Source: an uncultured Eubacteriales bacterium (GTDB lineage: Bacteria > Bacillota > Clostridia > Oscillospirales > Oscillospiraceae). From it: a DNA stretch of 64,000 nt. This document shows, in pieces, positions 1 through 11,467 of this stretch; positions within the stretch are counted from its first letter, which is position 1, and each line of letters starts with the position of its first letter. Location of the stretch: contig CASDSM010000036.1 in assembly GCA_949283375.1 (NCBI GenBank), forward strand, positions 62,001 to 126,000. Reading direction: 5' to 3'. A model generated the notes under the pieces. It did not search any database, was not told the DNA's origin, and was given only the letters and a program-made list of their open reading frames with translations. The position numbers and the translations under genes were made by a program.

Positions 1-2364
1 ATACTCCGCCTGACCGTCCGTCAGCTCGAGGAAGGCGTCCGCCAGCTCGGCCTCCCCGTCCGACAGCTGGGTGCGGGCGTCCTCCAGCGAGGCCAGCCCG
101 TCATAGTATTCTGCCCAGCCGTCGTCCAGCTCTGCACGGCCGGAGACCAGCTCCGCCCAGGCGCCGGCAAGCTGGGCAGCGGTGTCGTCCAGCACGCCCT
201 TCGCCCCGTCCAGCTCCGCCTGCGCCGCCTCCAGCTGGCTGCGCCCGGAGGCGAGCTCCGCCGCGCTGGCCTCCAGCATCGTCTTTGTCGCGTCCAGCTC
301 CGCACGGCCGGCCTCCAGCCCCGTCTTCGCCATGTCCAGCTCGGTCCGTGTCGCCGCGAGGGTCGCCGCGCTCGTATCCAGCTCCGTCCGCGTCGCCGCG
401 AGGGTCGCCGCGCTCGTATCCAGCTCCATCCGCGTCGCCGCGAGGGTCGCCGCGCTCGTATCCAGCTCCGTCCGCGTCGCCGCAAGAGTCGCCGCGCTCG
501 TATCCAGCTCCGTCCGCGTTGCCGCGAGGGTCGCCGCATTTTCCTCCAGCTCCGTCCGGGCCGCCTCCAGTTCCGCCCACTGCGGCTCGAGGACCTCTCC
601 CTGGGCGGCCAGCGTGGCCCTCTCCTGCTCCAGCGCCGCCTCACGGGCCTCCAGCTCTGTCCGGCTGGCCTCCAGCTCCCCGGCGAGGGCGCTCAGGCGG
701 AGCTCCTCCTCGCCCAGCTCGGCGGCGATCTCCTCCTCGGTCCAGCCCTCCGCCTCCAGCGCGGCGCGGCGCTCCTCGAGCGCCTGACGGCCGGCCTCGC
801 AGGCGTCCCAGTCCGTCTGCCAGCTCTCCCAGCTGGCCTGCAAATCGGCCTCACTCTGCGCGCAGGCGGACAGGGCGTTCTGATACGGCTCCCAGACCGG
901 CTGGAAGGCGGCATAGTTCTCCTGATAGGCGGCCTCGCCCGCCTCATACTGCGCGAGTCCCTCGGCCCAGGCGGCCTCCCCCGCCTCGTACCGGGCGAGG
1001 CCCTCGGCGTAGGCGGTCTCCCCCGCCTCGTACTGGGCATAGCCCGCGGCGTAGGCCGCCTCCCCCGCCTCATACTGCGCATAGCCCTCGGCCCAGGCCG
1101 TCTCGCCCGCCTCGTACTGGGCAAGGCCCTCGGCGTAGGCGGTCTCCCCCGCCTCATACTGGGCGTAGCTCCCGGCATAGGCGGTCTCCCCCGCCTCATA
1201 CTGCGCATAGCCCGCGTCATAGGCGTCCTGTCCCTCCTGGAACACCGCCCACTGTCCGCTCAGCTCGGCCGCGCCGCTCTCATACTGGGCCAGGCCGTTC
1301 TCATACTGCGCATAGCCGTCCTCATACTGGGCGAGGCCGTCGGAATAGTCGCTCTCCCCGCTCTCCAGCTCCGCCAGGCCGCTGGCCAGCTCCGCCTCGC
1401 CGTCGGCGATCTCCGTGCGCGCATCCTCCAGCTCCGCCGTGCCGTCATAGTACTCCGACCAGCCGTCGGTCAGCTCGGTGAGGGCGTCGGAGAGCTCCTG
1501 CCAGGCATCGGCCAGCTCCTGCTCTGCCTCCGCCTCGCCGTCATAGTACTCCAGCCACGCGTCGTCGATCTCCGCCTGCGCCTCGCCCACCACCTCCTCG
1601 GTGCGCGCCTGCTCCCGGAGCGCGCGCAGCGGCTCCAGTCCGTCGGTATAGCGGTCGATCAGGTCGGTATAGGCATCCTCATAGGCGTTGCAGGCCATCG
1701 CGCCCGCCACAGTGAGGTAGATGTCGGTATAGTAGTCCAGTGCGTACGCCTCCGGGTGCAGGGTGACGATGGCGGAGACGCTGCCGTTGCCCAGGGTGGA
1801 GGTGCCGCGGGTCATGGAGATGTAGAGCGGGCTCTCCCCCACGCCGACGATGGTAAAGGTCTCCACCGCGAGGCTGTCCTCATAGGCTCCGCTGCCGGTG
1901 TCCAGGGTGATGGTGTCCCCCAGCGACAGGCCGAGGGTCTCCATCATGCCCGGCTCCACCAGGCACTCCTCCGCCGTCTCCGGCAGGCGGCCCTCCGTCA
2001 GGCTGGGGGCGTTGAGTCCGCTGGCGCTCAGGCTGATCGCCTTGACCACCAGCGAGTCGCTCGCCCCGTCGTTGTAGGCGATGGCGTCCACGCTGTAGGC
2101 CCCCTCGGAGCGCTCGGTGCCCTCCGCCGTCCGGAGGGCCTCCACGTCCTCCTCCGTCAGGCCGAGGGTGGACATGATATGGGCGTCCATCAGGTCCTGC
2201 CCGTCCAGATAGGCGTCCATCGAGGCCATCATATCCGGCGCGGACATCCGCAGCCCGTAGAGGAAGCAGACCGCGATCACCACCAGCGTCAAAATAGACA
2301 GGAAGCGCCCGCGGGTCTTGCTGATCTCACGCAGGGCGTCCCGATTGAGTGCGCGCTTTGACAT
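1..2364 (-). CDS. FtsX-like ABC transporter permease with giant coiled-coil insert (partial, 3' end outside window)
   Basis: Integral membrane permease of a MacB/FtsX-type ABC exporter, acting with the ATPase encoded just upstream. The frame is open for 788 codons from an ATG at 2364 (AGGAG seven bases upstream) to the window edge, with no stop. The N-terminus (about residues 18-40, RGRFLSILTLVVIAVCFLYG) is a membrane anchor followed by a periplasmic-type MacB core domain with FtsX features (VEPGMMETLGLSLGD). From about residue 265 to the edge the protein is almost entirely low-complexity heptad sequence rich in A, E, Y, G, L and T, including two sets of 14-residue repeats (units like YAQYEAGETAYAEG and TELDTSAATLAATR). 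14 residues equals two heptads, so a long extracellular stalk is inferred. FtsX permeases of Firmicutes often carry such L/Y-x-x-G coiled coils, but this one is unusually long. The remaining transmembrane helices must lie beyond position 1. Substrate unknown. Confidence 0.85.
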   Translation of the reverse strand, partial: MSKRALNRDALREISKTRGRFLSILTLVVIAVCFLYGLRMSAPDMMASMDAYLDGQDLMDAHIMSTLGLTEEDVEALRTAEGTERSEGAYSVDAIAYNDGASDSLVVKAISLSASGLNAPSLTEGRLPETAEECLVEPGMMETLGLSLGDTITLDTGSGAYEDSLAVETFTIVGVGESPLYISMTRGTSTLGNGSVSAIVTLHPEAYALDYYTDIYLTVAGAMACNAYEDAYTDLIDRYTDGLEPLRALREQARTEEVVGEAQAEIDDAWLEYYDGEAEAEQELADAWQELSDALTELTDGWSEYYDGTAELEDARTEIADGEAELASGLAELESGESDYSDGLAQYEDGYAQYENGLAQYESGAAELSGQWAVFQEGQDAYDAGYAQYEAGETAYAGSYAQYEAGETAYAEGLAQYEAGETAWAEGYAQYEAGEAAYAAGYAQYEAGETAYAEGLARYEAGEAAWAEGLAQYEAGEAAYQENYAAFQPVWEPYQNALSACAQSEADLQASWESWQTDWDACEAGRQALEERRAALEAEGWTEEEIAAELGEEELRLSALAGELEASRTELEAREAALEQERATLAAQGEVLEPQWAELEAARTELEENAATLAATRTELDTSAATLAATRTELDTSAATLAATRMELDTSAATLAATRTELDTSAATLAATRTELDMAKTGLEAGRAELDATKTMLEASAAELASGRSQLEAAQAELDGAKGVLDDTAAQLAGAWAELVSGRAELDDGWAEYYDGLASLEDARTQLSDGEAELADAFLELTDGQAEY
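334..548 (-). repeat. 42-bp tandem repeat (about 5 copies) inside permease gene
   Basis: About five near-identical 42-bp units encoding TELDTSAATLAATR on the minus strand. Differences between copies are single bases (for example one ATG for ACG codon giving MELD). Unit length equals two heptads, which keeps coiled-coil register whatever the copy number, so copy-number change is tolerated. Confidence 0.85.
925..1222 (-). repeat. 42-bp degenerate tandem repeat (about 7 copies) inside permease gene
   Basis: About seven diverged 42-bp units encoding variants of YAQYEAGETAYAEG on the minus strand. More diverged than the 334-548 set, so probably older. Same 14-residue, two-heptad period. Confidence 0.8.
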
Positions 2365-2391
2365 GGATAACTCCTTCCGTTGCCGCGTCCG

Positions 2392-3093
2392 TCACCATTC
2401 GATCTCTTCCACGCTGGTGGGGTGGTCGTTGGTCATCATGGAGGCGACCTGACCGTTCTTGATCCGGATCACCCGCTCCGCCATCGGCGTGAGGGCGGAG
2501 TTGTGGGTGATGACCAGCACCGTCATCCCCTGCGCACGGCAGGTGTCCTGCAGGAGCTTGAGGATCTGCTTGCCGGTGACATAGTCCAGCGCGCCGGTCG
2601 GCTCGTCGCACAGCAGGAGCTTGGGATTTTTCGCCAGGGCGCGGGCGATGGCCACCCGCTGCTGCTCGCCGCCGGAGAGCTGGGCGGGAAAGTTGTTCAT
2701 CCGCCCGGCCAGGCCGACATGCTCGAGCACCTGGGCCGCCGGGAGGGGATCGCGGCAGATCTGCGCGGCGAGCTCCACATTTTCCAGCGCCGTCAGGTTC
2801 TGCACCAGATTGTAGAACTGAAAGACAAAGCCGATGTCGTGCCGGCGGTACTCCGTGAGCTGGCGCGCGTTGTAGCCGCTGATGCGGCGGCCGTCCACGA
2901 TGATCTCCCCGCCGGTGCAGCTGTCCATCCCGCCGAGGAGGTTGAGCACCGTCGTCTTGCCCGCCCCGGAGGGGCCGACGATGACGACAAACTCCCCCTT
3001 CTCCACCTGAAAAGAGATGTCGGCGACGGCGACGATCTTCACCTCGCCCATCTGGTAATGCTTGGAAACGTGCTCTAGCTGGATATACGACAT
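2392..3093 (-). CDS. ABC transporter ATP-binding protein (MacB/LolD family)
   Basis: Cytoplasmic ATPase driving the FtsX-type permease that follows 27 bases downstream in the same operon. 233 residues, the usual size for this family. Walker A is GPSGAGKTT (about residue 38), the signature motif is LSGGEQQR, Walker B is [12 protein letters not shown], and the H-loop is ITHN. The Q-loop reads FVFQFYNL, typical of LolD/MacB ATPases. Start chosen at ATG 3093 because GGGAGG lies eight bases upstream; a longer reading frame reaches 3255 but runs through the promoter and has no ribosome binding site. ATPases of this type power mechanotransmission exporters or cell-wall hydrolase control rather than uptake; the substrate cannot be told from sequence. 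Confidence 0.93.
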   Translation of the reverse strand: MSYIQLEHVSKHYQMGEVKIVAVADISFQVEKGEFVVIVGPSGAGKTTVLNLLGGMDSCTGGEIIVDGRRISGYNARQLTEYRRHDIGFVFQFYNLVQNLTALENVELAAQICRDPLPAAQVLEHVGLAGRMNNFPAQLSGGEQQRVAIARALAKNPKLLLCDEPTGALDYVTGKQILKLLQDTCRAQGMTVLVITHNSALTPMAERVIRIKNGQVASMMTNDHPTSVEEIEW

Positions 3094-3166
3094 GGCTCTG
3101 CCTCCCGGGGATGCTCTGGCAATGCCCGCCGGGCCTCCGGCCCCGCGGTTTTTCTCTGTACAATTT

Positions 3167-3195
3167 ATGATAACATGATTGTTTATACAGAACAA
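3167..3195 (-). promoter_or_regulatory. Sigma-A type promoter for the ABC exporter operon
   Basis: On the minus strand TTGTTC, 17-base spacer, TATCAT, in an AT-rich patch 75 bases upstream of the ATPase start. Moderate match to consensus. Confidence 0.5.
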
Positions 3196-3251
3196 CGGAT
3201 ATTTTGTAAATAAAGCTTCCGATCCGGAAGGATCGTCCTGCGCCCGGAACA

Positions 3252-3291
3252 ACAAAAATCCCCCACAGACGCCGCAGCGTCCGCAGGGGGG
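3252..3291 (-). terminator. Rho-independent terminator of the DUF815 ATPase gene
   Basis: Minus-strand stem of about 14 pairs (CCCCC..GACGC / GCGTC..GGGGG with G-U pairs), loop TGCG, followed by ATTTTTG. It lies just after the stop codon at 3308. Confidence 0.75.
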
Positions 3292-3307
3292 TAAGGGGCA
3301 GGTCTTT

Positions 3308-4483
3308 TCAATCGTCCATCGCCGCGAGGCTGGTGAGGAACTGGACCGCCGAACGGGGGGTGCGGTTGGGATTGCGGATGTCCCAGCGGACGGCGAGGGC
3401 GGTCAGCCGCTCCGGGTCCATCTCCACCCCGCGGACCTGCGCCAGCGTACGCACCAGTTCGAGGAACTGCGGCTTGGTCAGCTCCTGGAAGAGGACGCGC
3501 AGGCCGAAGCGCTCGGCGAGGGAGGTCTTCTCATGGATGGTCTCTCGTGCGTCCACCTCGTCGCCGAGGCGGTCGGAGAAGGTCTCGCGCACCAGATGGC
3601 GGCGGTTGGAGGTGGCGTAGACCGCCACGTTGGCCGGGCGCGGCTCCACCCCGCCCTCCAGAATGGTCTTGAGGAGGGAGTAGTTGCGGTCGTCCTTTTC
3701 AAAGGCGAGGTCATCGATAAAGAGGATGAATTTCTGCGGCTGGTGACCGAGCATCCGCACCAGCTCGGGGATGCCGCCCAGATCGTTCTTGTCCACCTCG
3801 ATCAGGCGCAGGCTCTCCATCCCCTCCATCCCAAGGAGGGACTTGACGGTGGCGGACTTGCCGGTGCCGCTCGCCCCGTAGAGGAGCATATTGTTTACCC
3901 GGTGGCCTGCGAGCATCGCGCGGGTGTTGGCCGCCACCTGCTCGCGCTGGCGCTGGTAGCCCAGCATCTCCCCGGCGGGAATGCAGTCCGGCTCGCGCAC
4001 CGGGATGAGCTGGCCGCTCTGCCAGAGAAAGGCGCGGTAGCGCGCAAACTCCCCGCAGCCGTTGGCACGGTAAAAGGCGGTGAGCTCCCCGAGCGTGGGG
4101 AGGTCTCCGCCCGCCCAGAGCGGCAGCGGCTCCTCCGGCGACAGCTCCCGCGCCAGCGCCTCCCACGGCAGGGCGAGCAGGCGGCGCAGCACCTCCAGGT
4201 CGTGCCCCGCCGCGCGGGTGAGGGCCTCCGTCTCCTCCCCCTTGGCGACCGCCACGGCGTAGGGAGACTCGTCATAGCGCAGGTGGTCGGAAAGCCAGGC
4301 GGCCAGCGAGTCATAGCCCTCCTCCGCCAGGGCGAAAAAGGCGCTTCCGTAGCGGCTCAGGCGGTTTTCGCACCGCACGTCCAGCAGCTCCTCCACCGCG
4401 CGCAGGGCGGCGAGCTCCAGAAGCCCCCGGTAGACCGTCAGCCCGTCGAGCAGGCGGGATGCGGCGGCAAATTGCGTGTCCAT
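3308..4483 (-). CDS. DUF815 family AAA+ ATPase
   Basis: Cytoplasmic P-loop ATPase of the DUF815 (COG2607) family, function not established. 391 residues. An all-alpha N-terminal region (about 1-165) precedes the AAA core: linker GYQRQREQVAANTRAML, Walker A GASGTGKSATVK (about 206), Walker B FILFIDDLAFE, a sensor-1-like ATSNRRHLV, and a C-terminal lid with NPNRTPRSAVQF. The stretch NRRHLVRETF is highly characteristic of DUF815. ATG 4483 is preceded by a GAGAGGGAGAG stretch. It stands downstream of the membrane-anchored protein at 4575-5108 with a 91-base gap containing a 10-bp GC stem, so the two may be co-transcribed. Some AAA proteins of this group resemble MoxR/DnaC-type remodelling factors, but no partner is evident here. 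Confidence 0.85.
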   Translation of the reverse strand: MDTQFAAASRLLDGLTVYRGLLELAALRAVEELLDVRCENRLSRYGSAFFALAEEGYDSLAAWLSDHLRYDESPYAVAVAKGEETEALTRAAGHDLEVLRRLLALPWEALARELSPEEPLPLWAGGDLPTLGELTAFYRANGCGEFARYRAFLWQSGQLIPVREPDCIPAGEMLGYQRQREQVAANTRAMLAGHRVNNMLLYGASGTGKSATVKSLLGMEGMESLRLIEVDKNDLGGIPELVRMLGHQPQKFILFIDDLAFEKDDRNYSLLKTILEGGVEPRPANVAVYATSNRRHLVRETFSDRLGDEVDARETIHEKTSLAERFGLRVLFQELTKPQFLELVRTLAQVRGVEMDPERLTALAVRWDIRNPNRTPRSAVQFLTSLAAMDD

Positions 4484-4512
4484 GCTCTCTCCCTCTCTCT
4501 TTTCAGCGTTCA

Positions 4513-4543
4513 GCGGCGGCCGTGGATCACCGGCGGCCGCCGC
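4513..4543 (-). other. GC-rich hairpin without T-tract
   Basis: Perfect 10-bp inverted repeat (arms GCGGCGGCCG and its complement, 11-base loop) between two minus-strand genes. There is no U-run after it on either strand, so it is more likely an mRNA processing or stability element than a terminator. Confidence 0.45.
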
Positions 4544-4574
4544 TGCTCTGCCTCTCTTCTGTGCCGGTCAGGAC

Positions 4575-5108
4575 TCAGCCCATATTGACCGTGATGGTGG
4601 TGGAGACGCCGTTATACGCCTCCCCGTCCTCCAGGCCGAAGGCCTCCGTCGTGATGGTGAGCTCCTTCCGGCCAGTGCCCGGCTCGTATGCCCCGGTCAC
4701 ATTCCAGCTCTCGCTCTGTCCGGGCTGCACGCCGCTCACGCTGTAGAGGATCTGGTCCTCCGCGTCCCGGATGGTAAAGGTGAAGGAGACCGGGTTGCTG
4801 CTGTCGTTGAACAGGTCCACCGTGCTCTTTCCGCTCGTGATGGAGAAGTCCACAAAGCCGGGATAGATGATATTGCCGATCTCCGTACCGCTCTCCACCG
4901 TCGTGCCGTCCGGGCTTGCGATGCCGGTGGAGTCGGAAGAACTGCTCCCCCGGCGGCTGGGCGCGTCGCTGGTGACCGGCGGGTCGATGATCTCCAGCGT
5001 GAAGGCGAAAAAGGCCACTGCGGCCAGTACAAGGGAAATGAGCAAAATCAGGCCGGAGGTCAGCAGGAGATTGCTCTCACGCTCCGGCATCTGCACACGT
5101 CGTCCCAT
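4575..5108 (-). CDS. Membrane-anchored hypothetical protein
   Basis: 177 residues, family not recognised. One N-terminal transmembrane segment (about residues 15-38, LLTSGLILLISLVLAAVAFFAF) after a short basic start suggests an N-in, C-out anchor. The extracellular part has a Ser-rich linker (SRRGSSSSDSTG) and a beta-rich C-terminal domain with FVDFSITSGKSTVDLFNDSSNPVSFTF-like alternation, resembling an Ig-like or BACON/FxLYD-type fold; the fold assignment is inference. GGAGG lies nine bases upstream of ATG 5108. It has its own promoter and lies upstream of the DUF815 gene. Confidence 0.7.
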   Translation of the reverse strand: MGRRVQMPERESNLLLTSGLILLISLVLAAVAFFAFTLEIIDPPVTSDAPSRRGSSSSDSTGIASPDGTTVESGTEIGNIIYPGFVDFSITSGKSTVDLFNDSSNPVSFTFTIRDAEDQILYSVSGVQPGQSESWNVTGAYEPGTGRKELTITTEAFGLEDGEAYNGVSTTITVNMG

Positions 5109-5146
5109 CGGGGCAGACCTCCTCAGATCGAAATACAGTTATATTG

Positions 5147-5175
5147 ATTATAGCGGATCGCCCTTGAAAAAACAA
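5147..5175 (-). promoter_or_regulatory. Promoter for the 4575-5108 gene
   Basis: Minus strand TTGTTT, 17 bases, TATAAT. The -35 overlaps the T-run of the atp terminator. A perfect -10 makes this credible. Confidence 0.6.
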
Positions 5176-5225
5176 GCAGAAATCGCGCCGCAGAGGCACG
5201 GGATCTGCCCGTGCTCTGCGGCGCG
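5166..5225 (-). terminator. Terminator of the atp operon
   Basis: Minus-strand stem of about 18 pairs (arms 5184-5202 and 5208-5225) with a five-base loop and a bulged C, followed by a T-rich tail ending in TTTTTT. It lies 25 bases after the atpC stop codon. Confidence 0.85.
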
Positions 5226-5248
5226 CCTGGAGGATGCCGGGTCCGTCA

Positions 5249-7971
<2,723 letters not shown>

Positions 7972-7985
<14 letters not shown>

Positions 7986-9750
7986 GCTCGCTCACGCTCC
8001 CGCTCTGGCCCCGTTTTTCCAGACATTCCCGGGCGAGGGCGAGGATACGCCCCCGTCCGGCCTCGTCCAGCCGCCCGTTCCGGTCGATGTCCTGGCACAG
8101 GTCGGCAGCGTGCGCCTGGACATAGTCCAGGATGGCCCGGTTGCAGGCCGGCACCTCGGACGGCTGCACATGCAGCAGATGCGCCATCGCACACAGCAGG
8201 GTGATCACCTGCTCATGCTGCGCCATCGGGTGGTACTGCGGCTGGCGGAGCAGCTGCATCAGGCCCTGGCCGTAGAGGAGCTGCCGCTTGGTGGCCTCAT
8301 CCAGGTCGCTGGAGAACTGGGTGAACACCTCCATCTCGCGGTACTGCGCCAGCTCCAGACGGATGGCGCCCGAGGCGGACTTCATCGCCCGGGTCTGCGC
8401 CGCGCCGCCCACGCGGGAGACGGAGAGGCCGACGTTCACCGCCGGGCGCTGACCGGCGAAGAAGAGCTCGCTCTCGAGGAAGATCTGCCCGTCGGTGATG
8501 GAGATGATGTTGGTGGGGATATAGGCGGACACGTCGCCCGCCTGCGTCTCGACGATGGGGAGGGCGGTGATGCTCCCGCCGCCTTTGGCCGCCGACAGGT
8601 GCGCCGCGCGCTCGAGCAGGCGGGAGTGGAGGTAGAACACGTCGCCCGGATAGGCCTCACGGCCGGGGGAGCGGCCGAGCAGCAGGCTCAGCGCGCGGTA
8701 GGCCACCGCGTGCTTGGAGAGGTCGTCATAGACGATGAGCACGTCGCGCCCCTGCTCCATGAAATACTCCGCCATCGCGCAGCCGGCATAGGGGGCGATA
8801 TATTGCAGCGGGGCGGGGTCGCTGGCGGAGGCGCTCACCACAATGGTGTAGTCCATCGCGCCGCGGCGGCGCAGCGACTCCACCAGCTGGGCGATGGAGC
8901 TGGCCTTCTGGCCGATGGCGACGTAGATACAGATGACGTCCTTGCCCTTCTGGTTGAGCATGGTATCCAGCGCGATGGCGGTCTTGCCGGTCTGGCGGTC
9001 ACCGATGATGAGCTCGCGCTGTCCCCGCCCGATGGGGAACATGGCGTCGATGGCGAGCAGGCCGGTCTCCATCGGCCGGTTGACCGGCTGGCGGTCCAGG
9101 ATGCCGGGCGCGGGGTGCTCGACCGGGCGGTAGCCCTCGGCGCGGATCTCTCCCCTGCCGTCGATGGGCGCGCCCAGGGCGTTCACCACGCGGCCGAGGA
9201 ACTCCTCGCCCACCGGGACGCCGGCGGTCCGTCCGGTCCGGCGCACCGCGCTGCCCGACTCGATGGCCGAGTCATCCCCGAAGAGGATGCAGCCCACCTC
9301 GTCCCGGCGCAGCTCCTGCACCATGCCGCGGATGCCGTCGGAGAAGAGCAGGATCTCGCCATACATCGCCCCGCTCAGCCCGCTGACGGTGGCGATGCCG
9401 TCGCCGACGGTGCGCACCTCGCCCGTCTCCTCGATGGTCACATGCGGCATCCAGCTGCGGACCGTCTCCCGGATGAGGGGGATGACGTCCTGTCCGTCGG
9501 CGCGCTCGAGGTGGCTCATCGCGTCCTTGAACTGGCGCAGGCGGCCCTCCAGGCTCCAGTCATAGGTGTCCAGTCCCACCCGGAGGAGGAAGCCGTCGCG
9601 CAGCGCCGGGTCCTCTACCCACTCCAGGTTGACGAGCTGGCCATACTTTCGCTCCAGAAAGGAGAGCATGCGCTCCTCCTGCGGCCAGGTCGGGCGCTCG
9701 GCGGAGCGGAGGACGGCGTGCAGCGGCGCGGAGGCGTCACGAGTTGCCAT
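7972..9750 (-). CDS. atpA: F1Fo ATP synthase subunit alpha with N-terminal fused delta C-terminal domain
   Basis: Non-catalytic nucleotide-binding subunit of F1, 592 residues against about 500 to 510 usually. Residues about 26-80 match the C-terminal domain of subunit delta/[31 protein letters not shown] then [16 protein letters not shown], that is the DP-L-GG-L-R-G-D-S-L--RL pattern. Normal alpha begins at about residue 90; [19 protein letters not shown] is the beta-barrel domain, the P-loop GDRQTGKT is at 250-257, and the C-terminal helical domain is complete. Start chosen at ATG 9750 with AGAGGTGA five bases upstream; it overlaps atpF by 14 bases. A GTG at 9759 would add three residues. 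No separate atpH exists in the operon, and the delta N-terminal six-helix domain that normally caps the alpha N-termini is missing. One gene means three copies of this delta-like domain per F1 instead of one. Confidence 0.95.
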
Positions 9751-10228
9751 CGCTCTCACCTCTCTCGGCCAGGTCGAGGAAGCGGTCGTAGTCCGCGCTG
9801 CCGCGCGCGACCTTCTCGGCCGCGGCGAACGCCAGGTCTACCAGCTCCTTCTGCGCCTGGTCCAGGATCTTGTCGTGCTCCCGGCGGGCGGCCTCCCGCG
9901 CGTCCGAGATGATCTCCTGCGCCTGGCGCTCCGCCTCGGCCAGTCGGTCGTCCGCGGCCCGGTTGATCTCCTGGGTCGCCACCACCCGGCGCTCGCGCAG
10001 CTCCTGGTCCACGCTGTCCAGGCGCTGCTGGCGCGCGGCCTCGAGCTCCTCGGCGTGCCGGAGCGCCTCCTCCGTCTGCTGGGCCATCTCCTGATAATGC
10101 GCCTCACGCTTAGCCATGAAGTCCTTCACCGGGCGGTAGAGCAGCAGGTAGAGCCCCCCGGCCAGGATGACAAAGTTAAACAGATGCAGCAGGATCTGCT
10201 GCAGGTCGATATTGAGCGGGATATTCAC
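9737..10228 (-). CDS. atpF: F1Fo ATP synthase subunit b
   Basis: Peripheral stalk subunit. 163 residues: one N-terminal membrane helix (about 8-30, [22 protein letters not shown]), the conserved [11 protein letters not shown] hinge, then a long charged coiled coil (about 36-140) with alternating E/R/Q. The C-terminus ([15 protein letters not shown]) is the part that normally contacts delta. GTG start at 10228 with a GAGAGGGGGG upstream. Length is normal, so delta has not been fused here. Confidence 0.95.
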   Translation of the reverse strand: MNIPLNIDLQQILLHLFNFVILAGGLYLLLYRPVKDFMAKREAHYQEMAQQTEEALRHAEELEAARQQRLDSVDQELRERRVVATQEINRAADDRLAEAERQAQEIISDAREAARREHDKILDQAQKELVDLAFAAAEKVARGSADYDRFLDLAERGESDGNS

Positions 10229-10244
10229 CGTGCGCGCCCCCCTC

Positions 10245-10589
10245 TCAGAGCACGAAGATGATGAGGATGGCCACGATCAGGGCATAGATAATGGCGGTCT
10301 CAATGAACACCAGGGCCAGCATCATGGTGGTGCGGATCTTGCCCTCCGCCTCCGGCTGGCGGGAGATGCCGTCCACCGACTTGCCGGCGGCCAGGCCCAT
10401 GGCGATGGCGCCGCCCGCGGCGGACAGGCCGATGGCGAGGCCCGCGGCGAGGGCCTTGGCCCAGTCGGAGCCGGCCAGGGCGGAGGCGGCCTCCGCGCCG
10501 CCTTCGGCGGCAAGGGCGGGGGTGATGAGGGCGGCCAGGGCGGCCAGCGCCAGAGCGGCGCGGAGCGTGATGGCTTTGAACGGTTTCAT
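10245..10589 (-). CDS. atpE: F1Fo ATP synthase subunit c, with leader-like N-terminus
   Basis: Proteolipid of the rotor ring. 114 residues, longer than the usual 70 to 90, because a signal-peptide-like segment (MKPFKAITLRAALALAALAALITPALAA) precedes the first core helix. Polar loop is SRQPEAEG. Helix 2 carries the ion-binding Glu in FIETAIIYALIVAI. Compared with Na+-type rings the helix-1 Gln position is Met, and the Thr after Ser is Ala, but a hydroxyl residue (Thr) does follow the Glu; ion specificity is therefore unresolved. Start at ATG 10589, ten bases after GGGAGG; an in-frame TTG at 10607 overlaps that site and is rejected. Confidence 0.95.
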   Translation of the reverse strand: MKPFKAITLRAALALAALAALITPALAAEGGAEAASALAGSDWAKALAAGLAIGLSAAGGAIAMGLAAGKSVDGISRQPEAEGKIRTTMMLALVFIETAIIYALIVAILIIFVL

Positions 10590-10630
10590 AGCGAAATTAC
10601 CTCCCAATTTCAGATCAAAAAGGATGTTCG

Positions 10631-11467
10631 TCAGTTATGCTGCGTGCGGGCGGGCTTCTCTTTCTTCCTGTGCGGCTCGGACACCTCGCCGTAGAAGAGC
10701 GCGGTGAGCATGATGAGCACATAGGTCTGGATCAGCGCGTGCAGCAGCGTGAAGATCACGCCTACGATGACCGGCAGCACAAAGCTCAGCGCGAGCGAGT
10801 AGTAGACCAGCTCGGTGACCAGCAGGCCGCTCAGGAGCGCGCCGAAGAGACGGAAGCTCATCGAGATGGGCAGCGAGAAGTCCTTGAGGGTCAGTCCGAC
10901 GCCGCGCAGGCCGTTGCCCGCGATGCCGCCGGAGAGGATCACCAGATAGGACAGGCAGCCCATGCAGATCGCCCCGTTGATGTCGGAGAGCGGCGCGGGC
11001 AGGGCGATGATGCGCCCGCCTGTCGTGACGGACTGGACGCCGAAGAGCTCAAAGAGGGTGCCGGTGAAGATATAGGTGCCGGCGGCGAAGAGGTAGACGC
11101 CCAGGAACTTGTGCCGGTGGGGACTGTTGGACCTCGCCAGGCCGTCGAAGAAGCCGACCAGCTCCTCGAGCAGCATCTGCACACGGCCGGGAATGAGCTG
11201 GAAGCGGGGGATCACAAATATGCGGATGCAGGCCGCCGCCAGCAGGAGCACCCCGTTCACCGTCAGCGCGGAGATCACGGCGGGGTTCACCTCCACCAGG
11301 CCGAGCAGGCTGACGCGATTTTCCTCGTGCAGCACCGCGTCGCGCATGGCCTCGTTGAGCGCCTCGTCCTTCGCCCCGGCGGGGCCGGTGAGGATGATGC
11401 CGGCCAGCAGCGCAGCCAGAACGAGGATCCAGATCAGAAGAAAGGTGCGGCGTTTCTCTTTACTCAT
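10631..11467 (-). CDS. atpB: F1Fo ATP synthase subunit a
   Basis: Stator channel subunit, integral membrane protein of 278 residues with about five to six helices. The essential Arg is in helix 4, SFRLFGALLSGLLVTEL; helix 5 contains ALIQTYVLIMLTALFYGEV with the conserved Gln. Helix 4 differs from the common pattern LRLFGN-x-x-(A/S)-G-E: the Asn is Ala and the Glu near the end is Leu/Val, though a Glu (TEL) occurs four residues later. First gene of the operon. A cleavable or anchoring N-terminal helix (residues 8-28) is present, as in other a subunits with extracellular N-termini. Confidence 0.94.
   Translation of the reverse strand: MSKEKRRTFLLIWILVLAALLAGIILTGPAGAKDEALNEAMRDAVLHEENRVSLLGLVEVNPAVISALTVNGVLLLAAACIRIFVIPRFQLIPGRVQMLLEELVGFFDGLARSNSPHRHKFLGVYLFAAGTYIFTGTLFELFGVQSVTTGGRIIALPAPLSDINGAICMGCLSYLVILSGGIAGNGLRGVGLTLKDFSLPISMSFRLFGALLSGLLVTELVYYSLALSFVLPVIVGVIFTLLHALIQTYVLIMLTALFYGEVSEPHRKKEKPARTQHN

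Noticed and set aside
334-1222. Possible CRISPR-like array from regular 42-bp units
   Set aside because: Units are contiguous without spacers, keep one reading frame and encode two heptads each.
182-1481. Long plus-strand Ser/Ala-rich and Pro/Arg-rich frames over the repeat region
   Set aside because: They are antisense shadows of the heptad-repeat permease; no ribosome binding site and composition explained by the GC-rich repeats.
10245-10589. Assignment of a Na+-type c-ring
   Set aside because: The helix-1 Gln is Met and the second hydroxyl ligand is Ala; only the residue after the Glu fits, so no ion is assigned.
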